A stretch of 64,000 nt of DNA from Desulfamplus magnetovallimortis (GTDB lineage: Bacteria; Desulfobacterota; Desulfobacteria; Desulfobacterales; Desulfobacteraceae), in assembly GCF_900170035.1 (NCBI RefSeq), contig NZ_LT828555.1, forward strand, positions 59,177 to 123,176, written 5' to 3'. The number at the start of each line of letters is the position of its first letter. Position 1 is the first letter of the stretch. Below the pieces are notes generated by a model, which did no database searches, was not told where the DNA came from, and was given only the letters and a program-made list of their open reading frames with translations. A program made the translations under genes and the position numbers. Below, one piece after another: positions 1-9,066 of this stretch.

Positions 1-583
1 GAAATTATGCGTGGTCTGGCATTACTTTAAAAAAATAAAATGGACAAATGAAAATTTCATGTCACTTGATCGTCAATTCATCTCTTCTGTTCAATACTCA
101 AAATCGACACCTATGATCTTTTAAACCTTATCAACACAGTCTGAATCAGGATTCCCAAGATTAACAGGATAAGGCAGGATTATCTATACTGAACATCCTA
201 TCCATCTCTGTTTCTCTTATGACAGATATGATCCAAGGGCGATTTTTGTACTCAAAATCGACATAAATATCTGTGGAATCAGAGATGGATTGACATATTT
301 TGATTTGTCATTATCTTAATTGATTAATTTCTGCTGGACATTAGCAGATGAAGTGTCAAAAAAAATTTGTTGATAATACAATGAGTCACGGCTTGTTGAA
401 GATTTTTTTTATATGAAAGTCCCCGTAGTTTGGGGATTTTCATCCATTCGATTGTGGCGGTAATGCCGCCATGGCCGCTATAAGAAAGTTCCTGTTTTTT
501 TAGGGAGCTTAGGGACTTTCATGCTTCGTTGTGGCAGATAAGTCTGCCATGGCCGTTATATTAAAGGAGATGCAGGTAAGAGT
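1..583. other. Gene-free leader region filled with decayed repeats
   Basis: No convincing gene lies before 584. From about 97 to 260 there is a decayed copy of the 173-bp family A element: CTCAAAATCGACA at 97, then the GTCTGAATCAGGAT and CCTATCCATC blocks, and a degraded right end near 240-250. A second partial family A end begins at 251. Two units of family B run from about 410 to 563, directly before the ribosome binding site of the next gene. Positions 1-95 show nothing recognisable. Confidence 0.6.
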
Positions 584-1378
584 ATGAACACATCCAGTGA
601 TAAAGAGATAAAGTCCGAAGTGATTCCGGAGCAGATGGGATATGACACAAAATTTAAATTTAAATGCCATAAAGGTGTGAAGTGCTTTACAAAATGTTGC
701 AGAGGTATTGATATCATGCTTACCCCATATGATATTATTACCATGAAGAAACGTCTGGGAATCACTTCTGAAGAGTTTCTTGCAATCTATGCTGATATTC
801 ATATTCTTGAAAAGGCTGATCTTCCTGTGGTCACCCTGAAACTTCTTGATGATGATCAGAAATCGTGTCCCTTTGTAGAGGATGCAGAGGGGTGCACCAT
901 ATATGAAGATCGCCCTTCAACCTGTCGGTACTATCCACTTGGTATGGGTTCTTTGAGTTATGCAAGTGAAATGAATTCAAGTGATGCATTCTTTTTTATG
1001 GTAAAAGAGTCACACTGCCTTGGATTTGAAGAGCCTAAAGAGTGGAGTGTTGCAGAGTGGAGAGAGGATCAGGGTGTTAACATAAGGGATGAAGTAAATG
1101 CTGGCTGGACTGATCTTATAGTGAGAAAAAAGACAGTTCCTGCAAGTATAAAGCTTGCTGAACAGAGCAAGAAGATGTTCTTTACTGCCTGTTACGACAT
1201 TGATAAGTTCAGGCGATTTGTGTTTGAAAGTTCGTTCTTTGAAAAGTTTACAGTTGACCCAGCAAGGGTTGAAGAGATTAAAGCTGATGATGTTAAACTG
1301 CTTCAGTTTGGTTTTGAATGGCTAAAATCCCTTCTTTTTACAGAAGGCGATATTAAAGTTAACAAAGATAATAAATAA
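584..1378 (+). CDS. YkgJ-type CxxCxxCC cysteine cluster protein
   Basis: This 264-residue protein belongs to the YkgJ/UPF0153 family of probable Fe-S or zinc binding proteins. The N-terminal cluster is visible as Cys28, Cys34, Cys38 and Cys39, followed by the second half of the signature near residues 94-120 (CPFV, GCTIYEDRPSTCRYYPLG). The C-terminal half is helical and unrecognised. AAGGAG lies about 14 bases before the ATG, which is a long spacing. Two units of repeat family B sit immediately upstream. The next genes are convergent, so it appears to be a single-gene unit. Its substrate or partner is unknown; many sulfate reducers carry several paralogues. Family assignment is good, function is not established. 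Confidence 0.85.
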   Translation: MNTSSDKEIKSEVIPEQMGYDTKFKFKCHKGVKCFTKCCRGIDIMLTPYDIITMKKRLGITSEEFLAIYADIHILEKADLPVVTLKLLDDDQKSCPFVEDAEGCTIYEDRPSTCRYYPLGMGSLSYASEMNSSDAFFFMVKESHCLGFEEPKEWSVAEWREDQGVNIRDEVNAGWTDLIVRKKTVPASIKLAEQSKKMFFTACYDIDKFRRFVFESSFFEKFTVDPARVEEIKADDVKLLQFGFEWLKSLLFTEGDIKVNKDNK

Positions 1379-1465
1379 TTCATGTCATTCATTTGTCAAT
1401 GATGTCAAAAGCATTTTCCCGATCACAAGGGGGCATAACCGAGAGTTTGCCCCCTTTTCATCTTG

Positions 1466-2344
1466 TCAGCTAAGGATTTCACCTCTGGTGCTTACTGTCA
1501 AAGTTTGCACGGGGAGATCTACTCCTGCATCTTCCATTGCCTTTTTTATGATCAAAGGCATACCGGAGCAGCAGGGAACTTCCATTATAAGCACCGTTAT
1601 GCTTTTTATTCCTGCTGTCTGGAAAATCTGTGTGAATTTTTCAGCATATGAGTTTACATCGTCAAATTTGGGACAACCCATCATGACAACTTTTCCTTCC
1701 AGAAAATCACTGTGAAGGGAGGGGTAGGCAACAGGCACGCAGTCGGCAGTTACCAGAAGATCAGCTCCTTTCAGAAATGGGGCTGTGGCTGGAACAAGGC
1801 GTATCTGCACAGGCCAGTGACCAAGAGCTGACCCTACAATTTTTTTCTTCTCTCCATTACAATTGCCTGACGGATTATTGCTTTTATTGTAATTTGCTTC
1901 ATTATTGTGAGCATCACCACCCTGTTTTCGGGCAGGTGTAAAAGTCTGGATTTGGGTTGAAGGGCATCCGCACCCCATTATGCCTGGCTTATTGGCTATG
2001 TTTTTCTGCTCCGGTGCTTTATCGTTTTTTAGCTCTAAGGATTTATGGCCCTGTTCCAGGGGGCTACCGGTTTGCTCTAAGGAATTATGACCCTGTTCAA
2101 TTGATTTCAGATATCTCTCCACAGCCTCTTCGTCAAACTCTTCAGCTTCACGCTCCACAAGTTTCAGGGCATTTTGCGGGCACTCTCCAAGACAAGCTCC
2201 AAGGCCGTCACAATATTGATCCTTTACAACTTTTGCCTTGCCATCAATGATCTGAATGGCACCTTCGGCACATGAAGGGACACAGTTGCCGCATCCGTCG
2301 CAAAGCTCTTCATCAATTTCAATTATTTTTCTTTTAATTTTCAT
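1466..2344 (-). CDS. 4Fe-4S ferredoxin-domain protein of the hcp cluster
   Basis: About 292 residues. The N-terminus has a bacterial ferredoxin fold with Cys15, Cys18, Cys21 and Cys25, and a second motif in which one position is Leu48 instead of Cys (Cys45, Cys51, Cys55), so the second site may hold a 3Fe-4S cluster or an incompletely ligated one. A long variable insert with EQGHNSLEQ-like repeats follows, then GCGCPSTQ and a conserved C-terminal domain containing TADCVP and MGCPKFDD. I chose the ATG at 2344 because GGAGG lies just upstream; an in-frame ATG at 2359 is itself part of that ribosome site. It is third in line after hcp and the HD-domain gene on the same strand, suggesting electron transfer linked to nitrosative stress defence. 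Confidence 0.8.
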   Translation of the reverse strand: MKIKRKIIEIDEELCDGCGNCVPSCAEGAIQIIDGKAKVVKDQYCDGLGACLGECPQNALKLVEREAEEFDEEAVERYLKSIEQGHNSLEQTGSPLEQGHKSLELKNDKAPEQKNIANKPGIMGCGCPSTQIQTFTPARKQGGDAHNNEANYNKSNNPSGNCNGEKKKIVGSALGHWPVQIRLVPATAPFLKGADLLVTADCVPVAYPSLHSDFLEGKVVMMGCPKFDDVNSYAEKFTQIFQTAGIKSITVLIMEVPCCSGMPLIIKKAMEDAGVDLPVQTLTVSTRGEILS

Positions 2345-2404
2345 ACTTGTATCCTCCATGATTTGCGAAAAGCTATGTAAGAGTTTTTGATTAACTTAGC
2401 CAAA

Positions 2405-2440
2405 CTCCCCCTCTCCAGTAGTGGAGAGGGCTCTGGGGTT
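2405..2440. other. GC-rich inverted repeat between the 4Fe-4S gene and the HD gene
   Basis: CCCCTCTCC and GGAGAGGG form a stem around a short loop, with GGGG continuing beyond. There is no clear T-run on either strand, so this may be an intercistronic hairpin rather than a terminator. A similar hairpin lies between the HD gene and hcp. Confidence 0.4.
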
Positions 2441-2473
2441 AATCTGAAAGGGCAAGTTGTTAAAAATCAATTC

Positions 2474-3373
2474 CTATAAAAGTATTTTGTTTGCCTTTTG
2501 CCGGCCTGATTGCGTTAAAAATGATTTCTCAATTATTCGCCTTATTCTTTCATTATCAGGCAAGGTATTTTCCTGCTGCCCGTATTTTGTTTTTAGCTCT
2601 TCTCTCTCTGCCTTTGCCTTTTTTTCCTCTTCAAGATTTGTTATGAGATCAGCATCGTAAAGAACTTTGAAGTTAAGGGTCTCATTTTCCCTTGGGTGAT
2701 GATGGTGTCCGACAATATCGCACACCTCACTGACAATTTCCTCTTTTGCCCCAAGTTTTTCAAGGATCTCCTTTGCAATGGGCGGGCCTTCAAGTTCCTG
2801 ATATTTTGGTGCGTTGGAGTTATATTTTCTCTCTGCCTCCTTTATCCCGATATCGTGCAGATATGCGGCACAGAGAATCACAGATAGGTTGCCATGGTCT
2901 GATTTTCCAATAACTGAGGGGTTCTCCGGCTCTTTAATAACTGAGGGGTTCTCCGGCGCTTCTTTTTCAATAACTGAGGGCTTTTCCGGTTCTTCTTTTG
3001 CAATAAGTGTGAGTTTGCCCATCTCTGCTTTTCCAATATCTTCAGCATATCGTGCAACTCTTGTGGCATGGCCGATTCGCCTGAAATCTGTCTTGAAATA
3101 GCGCTTCATCTCAACAGCCACTCTGTCCTTCAGAAGATCTTCTCTCTGCTTTAAAAACTCTTCAGGAAGGGTTCCAATACATTGTTCAGCAAACTGGCAG
3201 TAGGAGGCACAGCCAAAATCCATTTTGGGATTAACAATCCTTTTACCGCATATAGAACATCTTCTGGAAGTGTCATCCTTGAAAAACTCAATGGCAGCAC
3301 CGCATTCAGGGCATTTGCTGTCAAATATTGCATCCTTGTTCCAATATTGTGTCTCCTGGCCTGGACATTTCAT
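2474..3373 (-). CDS. HD-domain phosphohydrolase with N-terminal zinc-ribbon cysteines
   Basis: This 299-residue protein begins with paired cysteines (Cys21/Cys24 and Cys39/Cys42) that look like a zinc ribbon. An HD metal-dependent phosphohydrolase domain follows: His102, His173-Asp174, the HHHH run at 223-226 and Asp240/Asp242. Residues about 126-165 are an insert made of near-identical PENPSVI units, between the first helix and the HD motif; the same units are visible as tandem DNA repeats at about 2905-3005. A strong GGAGG precedes the ATG. It lies directly downstream of hcp. The substrate is unknown; a nucleotide or signalling role is only inferred from the fold. Confidence 0.8.
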   Translation of the reverse strand: MKCPGQETQYWNKDAIFDSKCPECGAAIEFFKDDTSRRCSICGKRIVNPKMDFGCASYCQFAEQCIGTLPEEFLKQREDLLKDRVAVEMKRYFKTDFRRIGHATRVARYAEDIGKAEMGKLTLIAKEEPEKPSVIEKEAPENPSVIKEPENPSVIGKSDHGNLSVILCAAYLHDIGIKEAERKYNSNAPKYQELEGPPIAKEILEKLGAKEEIVSEVCDIVGHHHHPRENETLNFKVLYDADLITNLEEEKKAKAEREELKTKYGQQENTLPDNERIRRIIEKSFLTQSGRQKANKILL

Positions 3374-3425
3374 GGGAACCCTCCTTTTTTATCAACGAAT
3401 AATATCGTATCAGCTTTTTTTTGTA

Positions 3426-3458
3426 CTCCCCCTCTTCAAATATTGAAAAGGGGGGAGA
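3426..3458. other. Inverted repeat between hcp and the HD gene
   Basis: CTCCCCCTCTTCAA at 3426-3439 pairs with TTGAAAAGGGGGGAG at about 3443-3457 with one mismatch. On the minus strand it falls 40 bases after the hcp stop. No T-run follows on that strand, so it may modulate rather than end transcription. Confidence 0.45.
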
Positions 3459-3498
3459 AAAATAAGTGACGTCGTTGTTGCTTTATCCCGAAGTATTA

Positions 3499-5154
3499 TT
3501 ATTTTCCCTGCATCATGGCTTCAATATCTTTTTCAACATCACCAATGGGTTTGATATCAAAGTTTTCAACAAGGACTTTCAGTACAGCAGGTGATACAAA
3601 AGCCGGCAGAGATGGCCCAAGGCGGATTCCTTTTACTTCAAGGTGCAGAAGTGCCAGAAGAACCGCAACAGCTTTTTGTTCGTACCATCCAATATCAAAG
3701 GATATCGGCAGGTCGTTGATGTGGGCAAGTCCGAATGCCTCCTTGAGCTTTATGGCAATTACAGCAAGTGAGTAGCAGTCATTGCACTGTCCGGCATCAA
3801 GAACCCTTGGAATGCCGCCGATATCTCCAAGGTTGAGCTTGTTATAACGGTATTTTGCACATCCAGCGGTGAGAATCACAGCATCTTTTGGTAATTTCTC
3901 AGCAACTTCAGTAAAATATCCCCTTCCTTTCTGTCTTCCATCGCATCCTGCCATGACAACAAAGCGTTTTATTGCACCTGATTTAACTGCTTCAATAACC
4001 TTGTCTGCCAGTGCAAGTACCTGATTGTGTGCAAAACCTCCAACAATTTTACCGGTCTCAATCTCCTGGGGTGGCGCACATGTTTTTGCTTTCTCGATTA
4101 TCGCGGAGAAATCTTTGCTTTTTCCCTCTTCTCTGTCTGCAATGTGTTTTACACCAGGATATGCTGCAACCCCTGTTGTAAAGATTCTCTCCTGGTATGT
4201 GTTTTTGCTCTTGATGGGAATGATGCAGTTGGTGGTCATGAGGATGACGCCGTTGAATGTCTCAAAATCTTCATTCTGTTTCCACCATGAGCTGCCGTAA
4301 TTACCTTTAAGGTGTGGGAATTTCTTGAAAGCAGGATAGTAGTGGGCAGGAAGCATCTCGCCATGTGTATAGATATCCACGCCACTATCTTTTGTCTGTT
4401 CAAGAAGCTCCTCCATATCCTTAAGGTCGTGGCCGCTTATAAGTATCCCTGGCTTGTCACCAACTCCAATATTTACTTCTGTAATTTCGGGGTTGCCGTA
4501 TGCTGTGGTGTTTGCCTGGTCAAGGGCTGCCATGGTTGTAACAGCGCACTCTCCTGCCTTTAGCACAAGTCCGACCATCTCATCAACGCTCAGATCCTGT
4601 GTGGTAGATGCAAGCCCTTTAAGGATAAAGTCATATATCTCATCATTTTCCACTCCAAGGATAGCTGCGTGATCCGCATATGCTGCAATGCCTTTAAGTC
4701 CAAGTATCAGAAGCTCTCTTAATGAGCGGACATCTTCATTTTCCGTGGCAAGAACACCAACAGTTGCTGCTTTTTTCTGAAAATCAGCTTCATTATCAGA
4801 TGTCCAAAGAGCAGCCTCCGCAAGTTTCTCTTCTCCAAAGCCTTTAATGTTGGCATCAAGTCTTGCTTTCAGTTCCTTTTTATATTGCTGTGCCTGATTT
4901 ATCCACTGCACAAGATTGTCATCGTCAAAATTTACGTTTGTAATGGTTGTGAAAAGTGCCTTGATTACAAAGGAGCCAGCTTCCCTTGTAACATCAACGC
5001 CGCCTTCCTTTGCTTTTTGTGCAAGAACGCCTATGCCCTTTAGATTGAAAATAAGCAGATCCTGAAGATTGGAAGTTGTGTCGTTTTTTCCGCAAACGCC
5101 TTTAACTGTACAGCCGGTTCCTTTGGCTGTCTCCTGACATTGAAAACAGAACAT
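3499..5154 (-). CDS. hcp: Hydroxylamine reductase / hybrid cluster protein
   Basis: At 551 residues this has the usual length of Hcp from anaerobes. The N-terminal Cys3, Cys6, Cys15, Cys21 pattern is the one used for the proximal 4Fe-4S cluster in the strict-anaerobe class. Conserved later segments ([54 protein letters not shown]) supply ligands of the hybrid 4Fe-2O-2S cluster. The protein acts in the cytoplasm on hydroxylamine and, in better-studied bacteria, as an NO reductase protecting against nitrosative stress. GGAGG lies upstream of the ATG. A perfect FNR-type palindrome about 105 bases upstream suggests control by a CRP/FNR family regulator such as HcpR. The HD and 4Fe-4S genes follow on the same strand. 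Confidence 0.97.
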   Translation of the reverse strand: MFCFQCQETAKGTGCTVKGVCGKNDTTSNLQDLLIFNLKGIGVLAQKAKEGGVDVTREAGSFVIKALFTTITNVNFDDDNLVQWINQAQQYKKELKARLDANIKGFGEEKLAEAALWTSDNEADFQKKAATVGVLATENEDVRSLRELLILGLKGIAAYADHAAILGVENDEIYDFILKGLASTTQDLSVDEMVGLVLKAGECAVTTMAALDQANTTAYGNPEITEVNIGVGDKPGILISGHDLKDMEELLEQTKDSGVDIYTHGEMLPAHYYPAFKKFPHLKGNYGSSWWKQNEDFETFNGVILMTTNCIIPIKSKNTYQERIFTTGVAAYPGVKHIADREEGKSKDFSAIIEKAKTCAPPQEIETGKIVGGFAHNQVLALADKVIEAVKSGAIKRFVVMAGCDGRQKGRGYFTEVAEKLPKDAVILTAGCAKYRYNKLNLGDIGGIPRVLDAGQCNDCYSLAVIAIKLKEAFGLAHINDLPISFDIGWYEQKAVAVLLALLHLEVKGIRLGPSLPAFVSPAVLKVLVENFDIKPIGDVEKDIEAMMQGK

Positions 5155-5258
5155 GGTAAGCCTCCTTATATTTTTGTGTTATTAAAAAAGATCGCAGACC
5201 TTCAAAGTTTTTTTGAACATCATGGTGCTTAATATAAATCATCCTGAAAATAAAAAAC

Positions 5259-5272
5259 TTGATCTGGATCAA
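5259..5272. promoter_or_regulatory. FNR/HcpR-type operator upstream of hcp
   Basis: TTGATCTGGATCAA is a perfect TTGAT-N4-ATCAA palindrome, identical in its half sites to the FNR consensus. It lies about 105 bases before the hcp start codon in the hcp promoter region. Which CRP/FNR family protein binds it cannot be told from this window. Confidence 0.7.
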
Positions 5273-5475
5273 GAAAAAAACTTTTTTTGGGGGGAAAGAT
5301 AAAAATTTTAGGTCTTTTTCGTATTAATATTTTTTGCATCAGGGATGTCATGTTCTGCTGTGGGGAAGAGAAGAGTATGGTGAGGATGAGGGCAGTGTTA
5401 GGAAGGGGACTCATTTATAATCTGTCCCCGAACCTAAAGCATCAGTGGGGGGAGGTGTTTTAACAAGGCCTTTTT

Positions 5476-6153
5476 TCAAAAAAACTGACCTGTTGAAGCA
5501 CCTATTGTGCCGAGGAATTTGCTGCGAAGTCTCTCAAAATGGTTTAAGAGTTGATTTCTTCTTATTGTGACAAGCTCGTTTTTGTCCCCTGAAATTATAC
5601 ATTCCATGATTTTTTTAAGCTCTGTCAGTACCGCCAGCACTTCATCCCTGTATTCACTTTGGGCAAGTACACTGAACCAGACACGGAATGTCTGGGAATA
5701 AAGGCCATCTGAAAGATCTGCAAGCACCGGATTTCCGGCAGCGTCATGGAGGATGTTTCTCAGGGCAATATCTATCTGTGTCAGTGCTTTGGGGTCTTTG
5801 TTATCAAGCAGGCTTTCGCAATCTTTATAAAGGGTTTTCAGTTGATTGCCGTGGGCGGAGGATAGCTTTTCCTTTGCAAGATTGGTTTCAAAGGATTCAA
5901 TCTCAAATCTTACCTGATACACATTCATGATGCGACTGAATTCAATTTCAGTGACCATGCTTCCTGTGCGGGGAATAACCCTTATAAACTGATCCCACTC
6001 CAGCCTGCTTAAAACTTCCTTGATGGGAGATCTGCTCACTTTAAACTCTTCTGCAAGAACTTTCTCGTTCAAAATCTGTCCGGGTTTATACTCTAAATAT
6101 AGAATCCGCTCGCGTATTGTCTTGTAAATCGTATTTTTCATTTCCGCACTCAA
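5476..6153 (-). CDS. GntR-family (FadR subfamily) transcriptional regulator
   Basis: A 225-residue protein with an N-terminal winged helix-turn-helix at about residues 5-72 (YKTIRERI, PGQILNEKVLAEEF, SRSPIKEVLSRLE) and an all-helical FCD ligand-binding domain at about 78-215. This is the FadR-type arrangement. It is divergent from the racemase, oxidoreductase and TRAP transporter genes at 6602-12099, so it probably controls them in response to their substrate. The 450-base gap between the divergent genes carries a family D element and a family F unit, which places repeats inside the likely control region. The effector is not known. Confidence 0.85.
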   Translation of the reverse strand: MSAEMKNTIYKTIRERILYLEYKPGQILNEKVLAEEFKVSRSPIKEVLSRLEWDQFIRVIPRTGSMVTEIEFSRIMNVYQVRFEIESFETNLAKEKLSSAHGNQLKTLYKDCESLLDNKDPKALTQIDIALRNILHDAAGNPVLADLSDGLYSQTFRVWFSVLAQSEYRDEVLAVLTELKKIMECIISGDKNELVTIRRNQLLNHFERLRSKFLGTIGASTGQFF

Positions 6154-6205
6154 CCGGAGTATAATATTGGTTTCGCCTGTCAGGGCATGGTCTCAATTTC
6201 AAAAG

Positions 6206-6305
6206 ATAGATTTCCAGAAAAATATTTTGGCATTATCAATTCTGAAGGGCAACCACAAGGGATTGCCCCTACACTGCCTGCCAATTTAATTATCTGGAAC
6301 AGTAG
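6206..6305. repeat. Family D element, copy 1
   Basis: The copy runs from TTTCCAGAAAAATATTTT to TTAATTATCTGGAA, imperfect inverted ends with TTCCAGA in common. Its middle contains a hairpin built on GGGCAACC and GGATTGCCCC. Related copies are at 34197-34301, 40300-40467 and 51371-51472. Confidence 0.65.
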
Positions 6306-6356
6306 ATTTTCCAAATTGTTCTTAACTAACCCAGGCTATGAATTAATTCAAGGCTT

Positions 6357-6430
6357 TTTACCGTGGAAAACGATACAAATTTCTATGTTTGGGGGTCGCT
6401 GAATGTCAGCCATGACCGTTTTCCGTGAAC
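6357..6430. repeat. Family F unit, copy 1 (alpha type) plus a partial second unit
   Basis: A 62-bp unit begins at TTTACCGTGGAAAA and ends with GCCATGACCG; a second unit starts at 6419 with TTTTCCGTGAAC and breaks off. It matches the units that interrupt the AAA-ATPase gene at 61048-61241. Confidence 0.65.
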
Positions 6431-6601
6431 ATAACATACCCCTCATCATTTTCATAATCGTTCATTATTCCTGAAAATAAAACTTGACACCTTGAAAGAC
6501 CATTGATATTACCATTGGCATTGCAATGATATTTCACTAATAGTATTATTGAAGTTTTTAAAATCAATTCATGATATTTTTTTGATAAACCTATTAAGAT
6601 A

Positions 6602-7348
6602 ATGGGTGATAAAATGACGATATTTTCTGTCTCCAGACCAGAGCAGGCCTGGTATGGTGAGTCTGTTGGCATTTTGATCCTGGATGCATCCTATCCCTGC
6701 GTGCCTGGAAATGTCGGTAATGCAACCACATTCCCTTTCCCTGTCCGGTACGAAAAGATTGAAGGTGCATCCATTGACCGCCTACTGAACCAGCAGGACC
6801 CAGCTCTTGCAGTCCCTTTTATTGAGGCAGCTCTGAGGCTTCAGAAATGTGGTGTAAAGGCCATTACAGGTGCATGTGGATTTATGGCGCTTTTTCAGCA
6901 AGAAGTGGCACAGCATGTGGAAATTCCTGTCTTTCTTTCAACTCTTCTGCAGATTCCCTTTATATATCAAATTACCGGAAAGATGGTTGGAATAATAACA
7001 GCAGATGCAGGATGTCTTAAACCCAGACATTTTGAGGCAACCGGTGTTTCAGGGGATATTCCCCTTGCCATTGCCGGCATGGAAAACCAGACGGAATTCA
7101 GGGAAGCTGTTTTAAAGGAAAAGGGAACTCTTGATTCTGACAGAATCCAGGATGAAGTGGTTGAGGTTGCAAGAAAGCTTGTCAGTAACTACCCCGATAC
7201 AGGCAGCATTCTTCTTGAATGCAGTGATCTGCCACCATATGCCCATGCTGTGCAGGCAGCCACATCCCTTCCGGTTTTTGATTTTTTTACAATGATAAAT
7301 TACGTGCATACCACACTTGTTCGCAAACCTTTTAGCGGATTTATGTAG
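6602..7348 (+). CDS. Aspartate/glutamate/hydantoin racemase family protein
   Basis: A 248-residue protein of the cofactor-independent racemase superfamily. Two active-site cysteines are apparent in TGACGFMA and in LLECSDLPPYA, the usual pair that act as acid and base on opposite faces of the substrate. An ATG five codons in (6614) is the likelier start, because GGGTGAT is well placed in front of it and the first ATG has no visible ribosome site. It opens a plus-strand set with an FAD-dependent amine oxidase-type enzyme and a TRAP transporter, so a role in catabolism of an imported amino acid or derivative is inferred. Substrate and even racemase versus decarboxylase activity are unresolved. 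Confidence 0.8.
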   Translation: MGDKMTIFSVSRPEQAWYGESVGILILDASYPCVPGNVGNATTFPFPVRYEKIEGASIDRLLNQQDPALAVPFIEAALRLQKCGVKAITGACGFMALFQQEVAQHVEIPVFLSTLLQIPFIYQITGKMVGIITADAGCLKPRHFEATGVSGDIPLAIAGMENQTEFREAVLKEKGTLDSDRIQDEVVEVARKLVSNYPDTGSILLECSDLPPYAHAVQAATSLPVFDFFTMINYVHTTLVRKPFSGFM

Positions 7349-7382
7349 AAGAAAAAGATAAAAATGAAACTTTTAGGATGTT

Positions 7383-7489
7383 CATAAAATGGTAGTGTCA
7401 TAAACGTGTTGATCTCTTCCTCTGAAGGCCTTACTGGATAAGGGTTTGTAGAAAAGTCATCAACAGATTTGGGACACTACCCATAAAAT
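7383..7489. mobile_element. 91-bp MITE, copy 1, with 8-bp target duplication
   Basis: The element is 7391-7481. It begins GGTAGTGTCATAAACGTGTT and ends AACAGATTTGGGACACTACC, so the outer 9 bases are perfect inverted repeats with further similarity inward. CATAAAAT occurs directly on both sides (7383-7390 and 7482-7489), an exact 8-bp target duplication. It encodes no protein. A second 91-bp copy lies at 12238-12328. Confidence 0.9.
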
Positions 7490-7507
7490 ATTTAAGGAGA
7501 AGAGAAA

Positions 7508-8797
7508 ATGGATAACAGAGCCTTAAGTCATGGGCTGTGGGATATAACAGCAGCGGAATTAAAATCTTTTGAATCAATTAAAGGTGAAAAAAAGACAGAT
7601 GTTGCCATCATAGGCGGTGGATATACAGGGCTTTCTGCTGCCCTTCATCTTGCAGAAAAAGGAGCAGATGCACTTCTTCTTGAAGCAAAGCATATAGGCT
7701 TTGGAGGGGCAGGGCGAAATGTGGGCCTTGTTAATGCGGGACTGTGGCTTATGCCAAGTGAAGTTGTTGACAAGCTTGGAAGTGATGTGGGGGAAGAGCT
7801 GATTAAGGTTCTCGGGGCTTCCCCGGATCTTGTTTTTCATCTTATAGAAAAGCACAATATCAAGTGCGAAGCAGTACGTACAGGGACACTTCATTGTGCC
7901 CACTCCAAAGGTGGATATCGTGCTCTTGAACAGCGTGAAGCCCAGTGGCAGGAACGTGGAGCACCTGTGACACTTCTTGACAGGGAAAAGGCAGCTCCCC
8001 TTCTTGGAAGCAATGCCTATCATGGTGCACTTCTGGACAAAAGAGCCGGAACAGTTCAGCCCCTTGCATATGCCTACGGCCTTGCAAAGGCGGCAAGTGA
8101 TGCTGGTGCTCATATCTATACAGATTCCCCTGTTGTTTCCATTAATCGTGACCGAAGTGGCTGGAAGCTCAAAACTCCGGATGGAACTGTTCATGCAAAG
8201 GCCGTCATACTTGCTGTGCAGGGTTATGCTGACCATGCTTTCAAGAACATGGAAGATAATTTGATTCCCTTCAACTATTTTCAATTTGCAACTCCTCCAT
8301 TGCCTGAAGATATACGCAAGACAGTTCTTCCAGGGAAACAGGGTGCCTGGGATACAAACCTGGTTCTTTCATCCTATCGCCTTGACCTTGCGGGACGTCT
8401 GATTCTCGGAAGCGTTGGTCAGGTGGATAGCTGGGGATATACGCTTCATAAAAACTGGGCAGAAAGAACCCTTGAGCGGGTTTTCCCCCAGATAGGGAAA
8501 GTCCCTCTTGAGCATGGTTGGTATGGCCGTATTGCCATGACCCCCAACCATATCCCGAGATTCCATATACTCGGGCCTGATTTTGTATCGGTTACAAGTT
8601 ATAACGGCCGTGGGATAGGGCCTGGAAGTGTATTTGGAAAGCTTCTTGCTGCATATATTAAGAACCCTTCAAGCGTCAATATCCCTTTGCCTGTGTCTGA
8701 ACCTGCAAAGGTTTTCATGAGAGATATGCGTGGACTCTATTATGAGGCAGGAGCAAGGATTTACCATATGGCCCAGCGTCGTACCGGACTGTTTTAG
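7508..8797 (+). CDS. FAD-dependent oxidoreductase (DAO/PuuB-like)
   Basis: A 429-residue flavoprotein of the D-amino acid oxidase superfamily. The dinucleotide fold is at residues 31-60 with the GGGYTG loop at 36-41 and the acidic end of the second strand near Glu59. The conserved C-terminal part includes YNGRGIGPGSVFGKLLA, which closes the FAD site. Overall it resembles gamma-glutamylputrescine oxidase and related amine or imino acid oxidases. AAGGAGAAGAG precedes the ATG. It lies between the racemase-type gene and the TRAP transporter and probably oxidises the imported amine or amino acid; in an anaerobe, electrons would go to an acceptor other than oxygen. Exact substrate unknown. Confidence 0.85.
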   Translation: MDNRALSHGLWDITAAELKSFESIKGEKKTDVAIIGGGYTGLSAALHLAEKGADALLLEAKHIGFGGAGRNVGLVNAGLWLMPSEVVDKLGSDVGEELIKVLGASPDLVFHLIEKHNIKCEAVRTGTLHCAHSKGGYRALEQREAQWQERGAPVTLLDREKAAPLLGSNAYHGALLDKRAGTVQPLAYAYGLAKAASDAGAHIYTDSPVVSINRDRSGWKLKTPDGTVHAKAVILAVQGYADHAFKNMEDNLIPFNYFQFATPPLPEDIRKTVLPGKQGAWDTNLVLSSYRLDLAGRLILGSVGQVDSWGYTLHKNWAERTLERVFPQIGKVPLEHGWYGRIAMTPNHIPRFHILGPDFVSVTSYNGRGIGPGSVFGKLLAAYIKNPSSVNIPLPVSEPAKVFMRDMRGLYYEAGARIYHMAQRRTGLF

Positions 8798-8824
8798 ATT
8801 CTTATCTTGGGTAAATTAACACTT

Positions 8825-8944
8825 GAAAATATGTCATCCTTCATATCTCCACAAAAGTACTTTAAACTTTTTTGGGGAAAGACCCAGAAAAACTGAGCCT
8901 GGCTTCTTAAAGTGTAAAGTGGTCATCAAACATGCCGAAAATAT
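8825..8944. mobile_element. 106-bp family C MITE, copy 1
   Basis: The element is 8833-8936, starting GTCATCCTTCATAT and ending ATCAAACATGCC. GAAAATAT lies directly on both sides (8825-8832 and 8937-8944), a perfect 8-bp target duplication. Internal blocks matching the family are AAAGTACTTTAAAC and AAAGTGTAAAG. Confidence 0.85.
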
Positions 8945-8956
8945 ATTGGAAAATTT

Positions 8957-9034
8957 CTGTAATGTGTTAATATGTAACAACTTTCATGCATAGTTGTCAT
9001 ACCCTTGCAATCATGAGGGTTTATTAATCTGGAG
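8957..9034. repeat. Decayed family E repeat
   Basis: The segment contains TGTTAATATG, CAACTTTCATGCATAGTTGT, ATCATGAGGGTTTATTA in the order found in other family E copies, but the left end is degraded. It lies just before the ribosome site of dctP. Confidence 0.4.
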
Positions 9035-9066
9035 TACTATCGCATCAACATTTAAAGGAGGATAAA

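Larger units (their letters stand above)
6154..6601. other. Divergent intergenic region with D and F repeats
   Basis: This region separates the GntR gene from the racemase gene. It holds a family D element at about 6206-6305 and a family F unit at 6357-6418. The remaining sequence near 6440-6600 is AT-rich and is the best place for promoters of the catabolic genes, but I see no clear operator. Confidence 0.5.
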
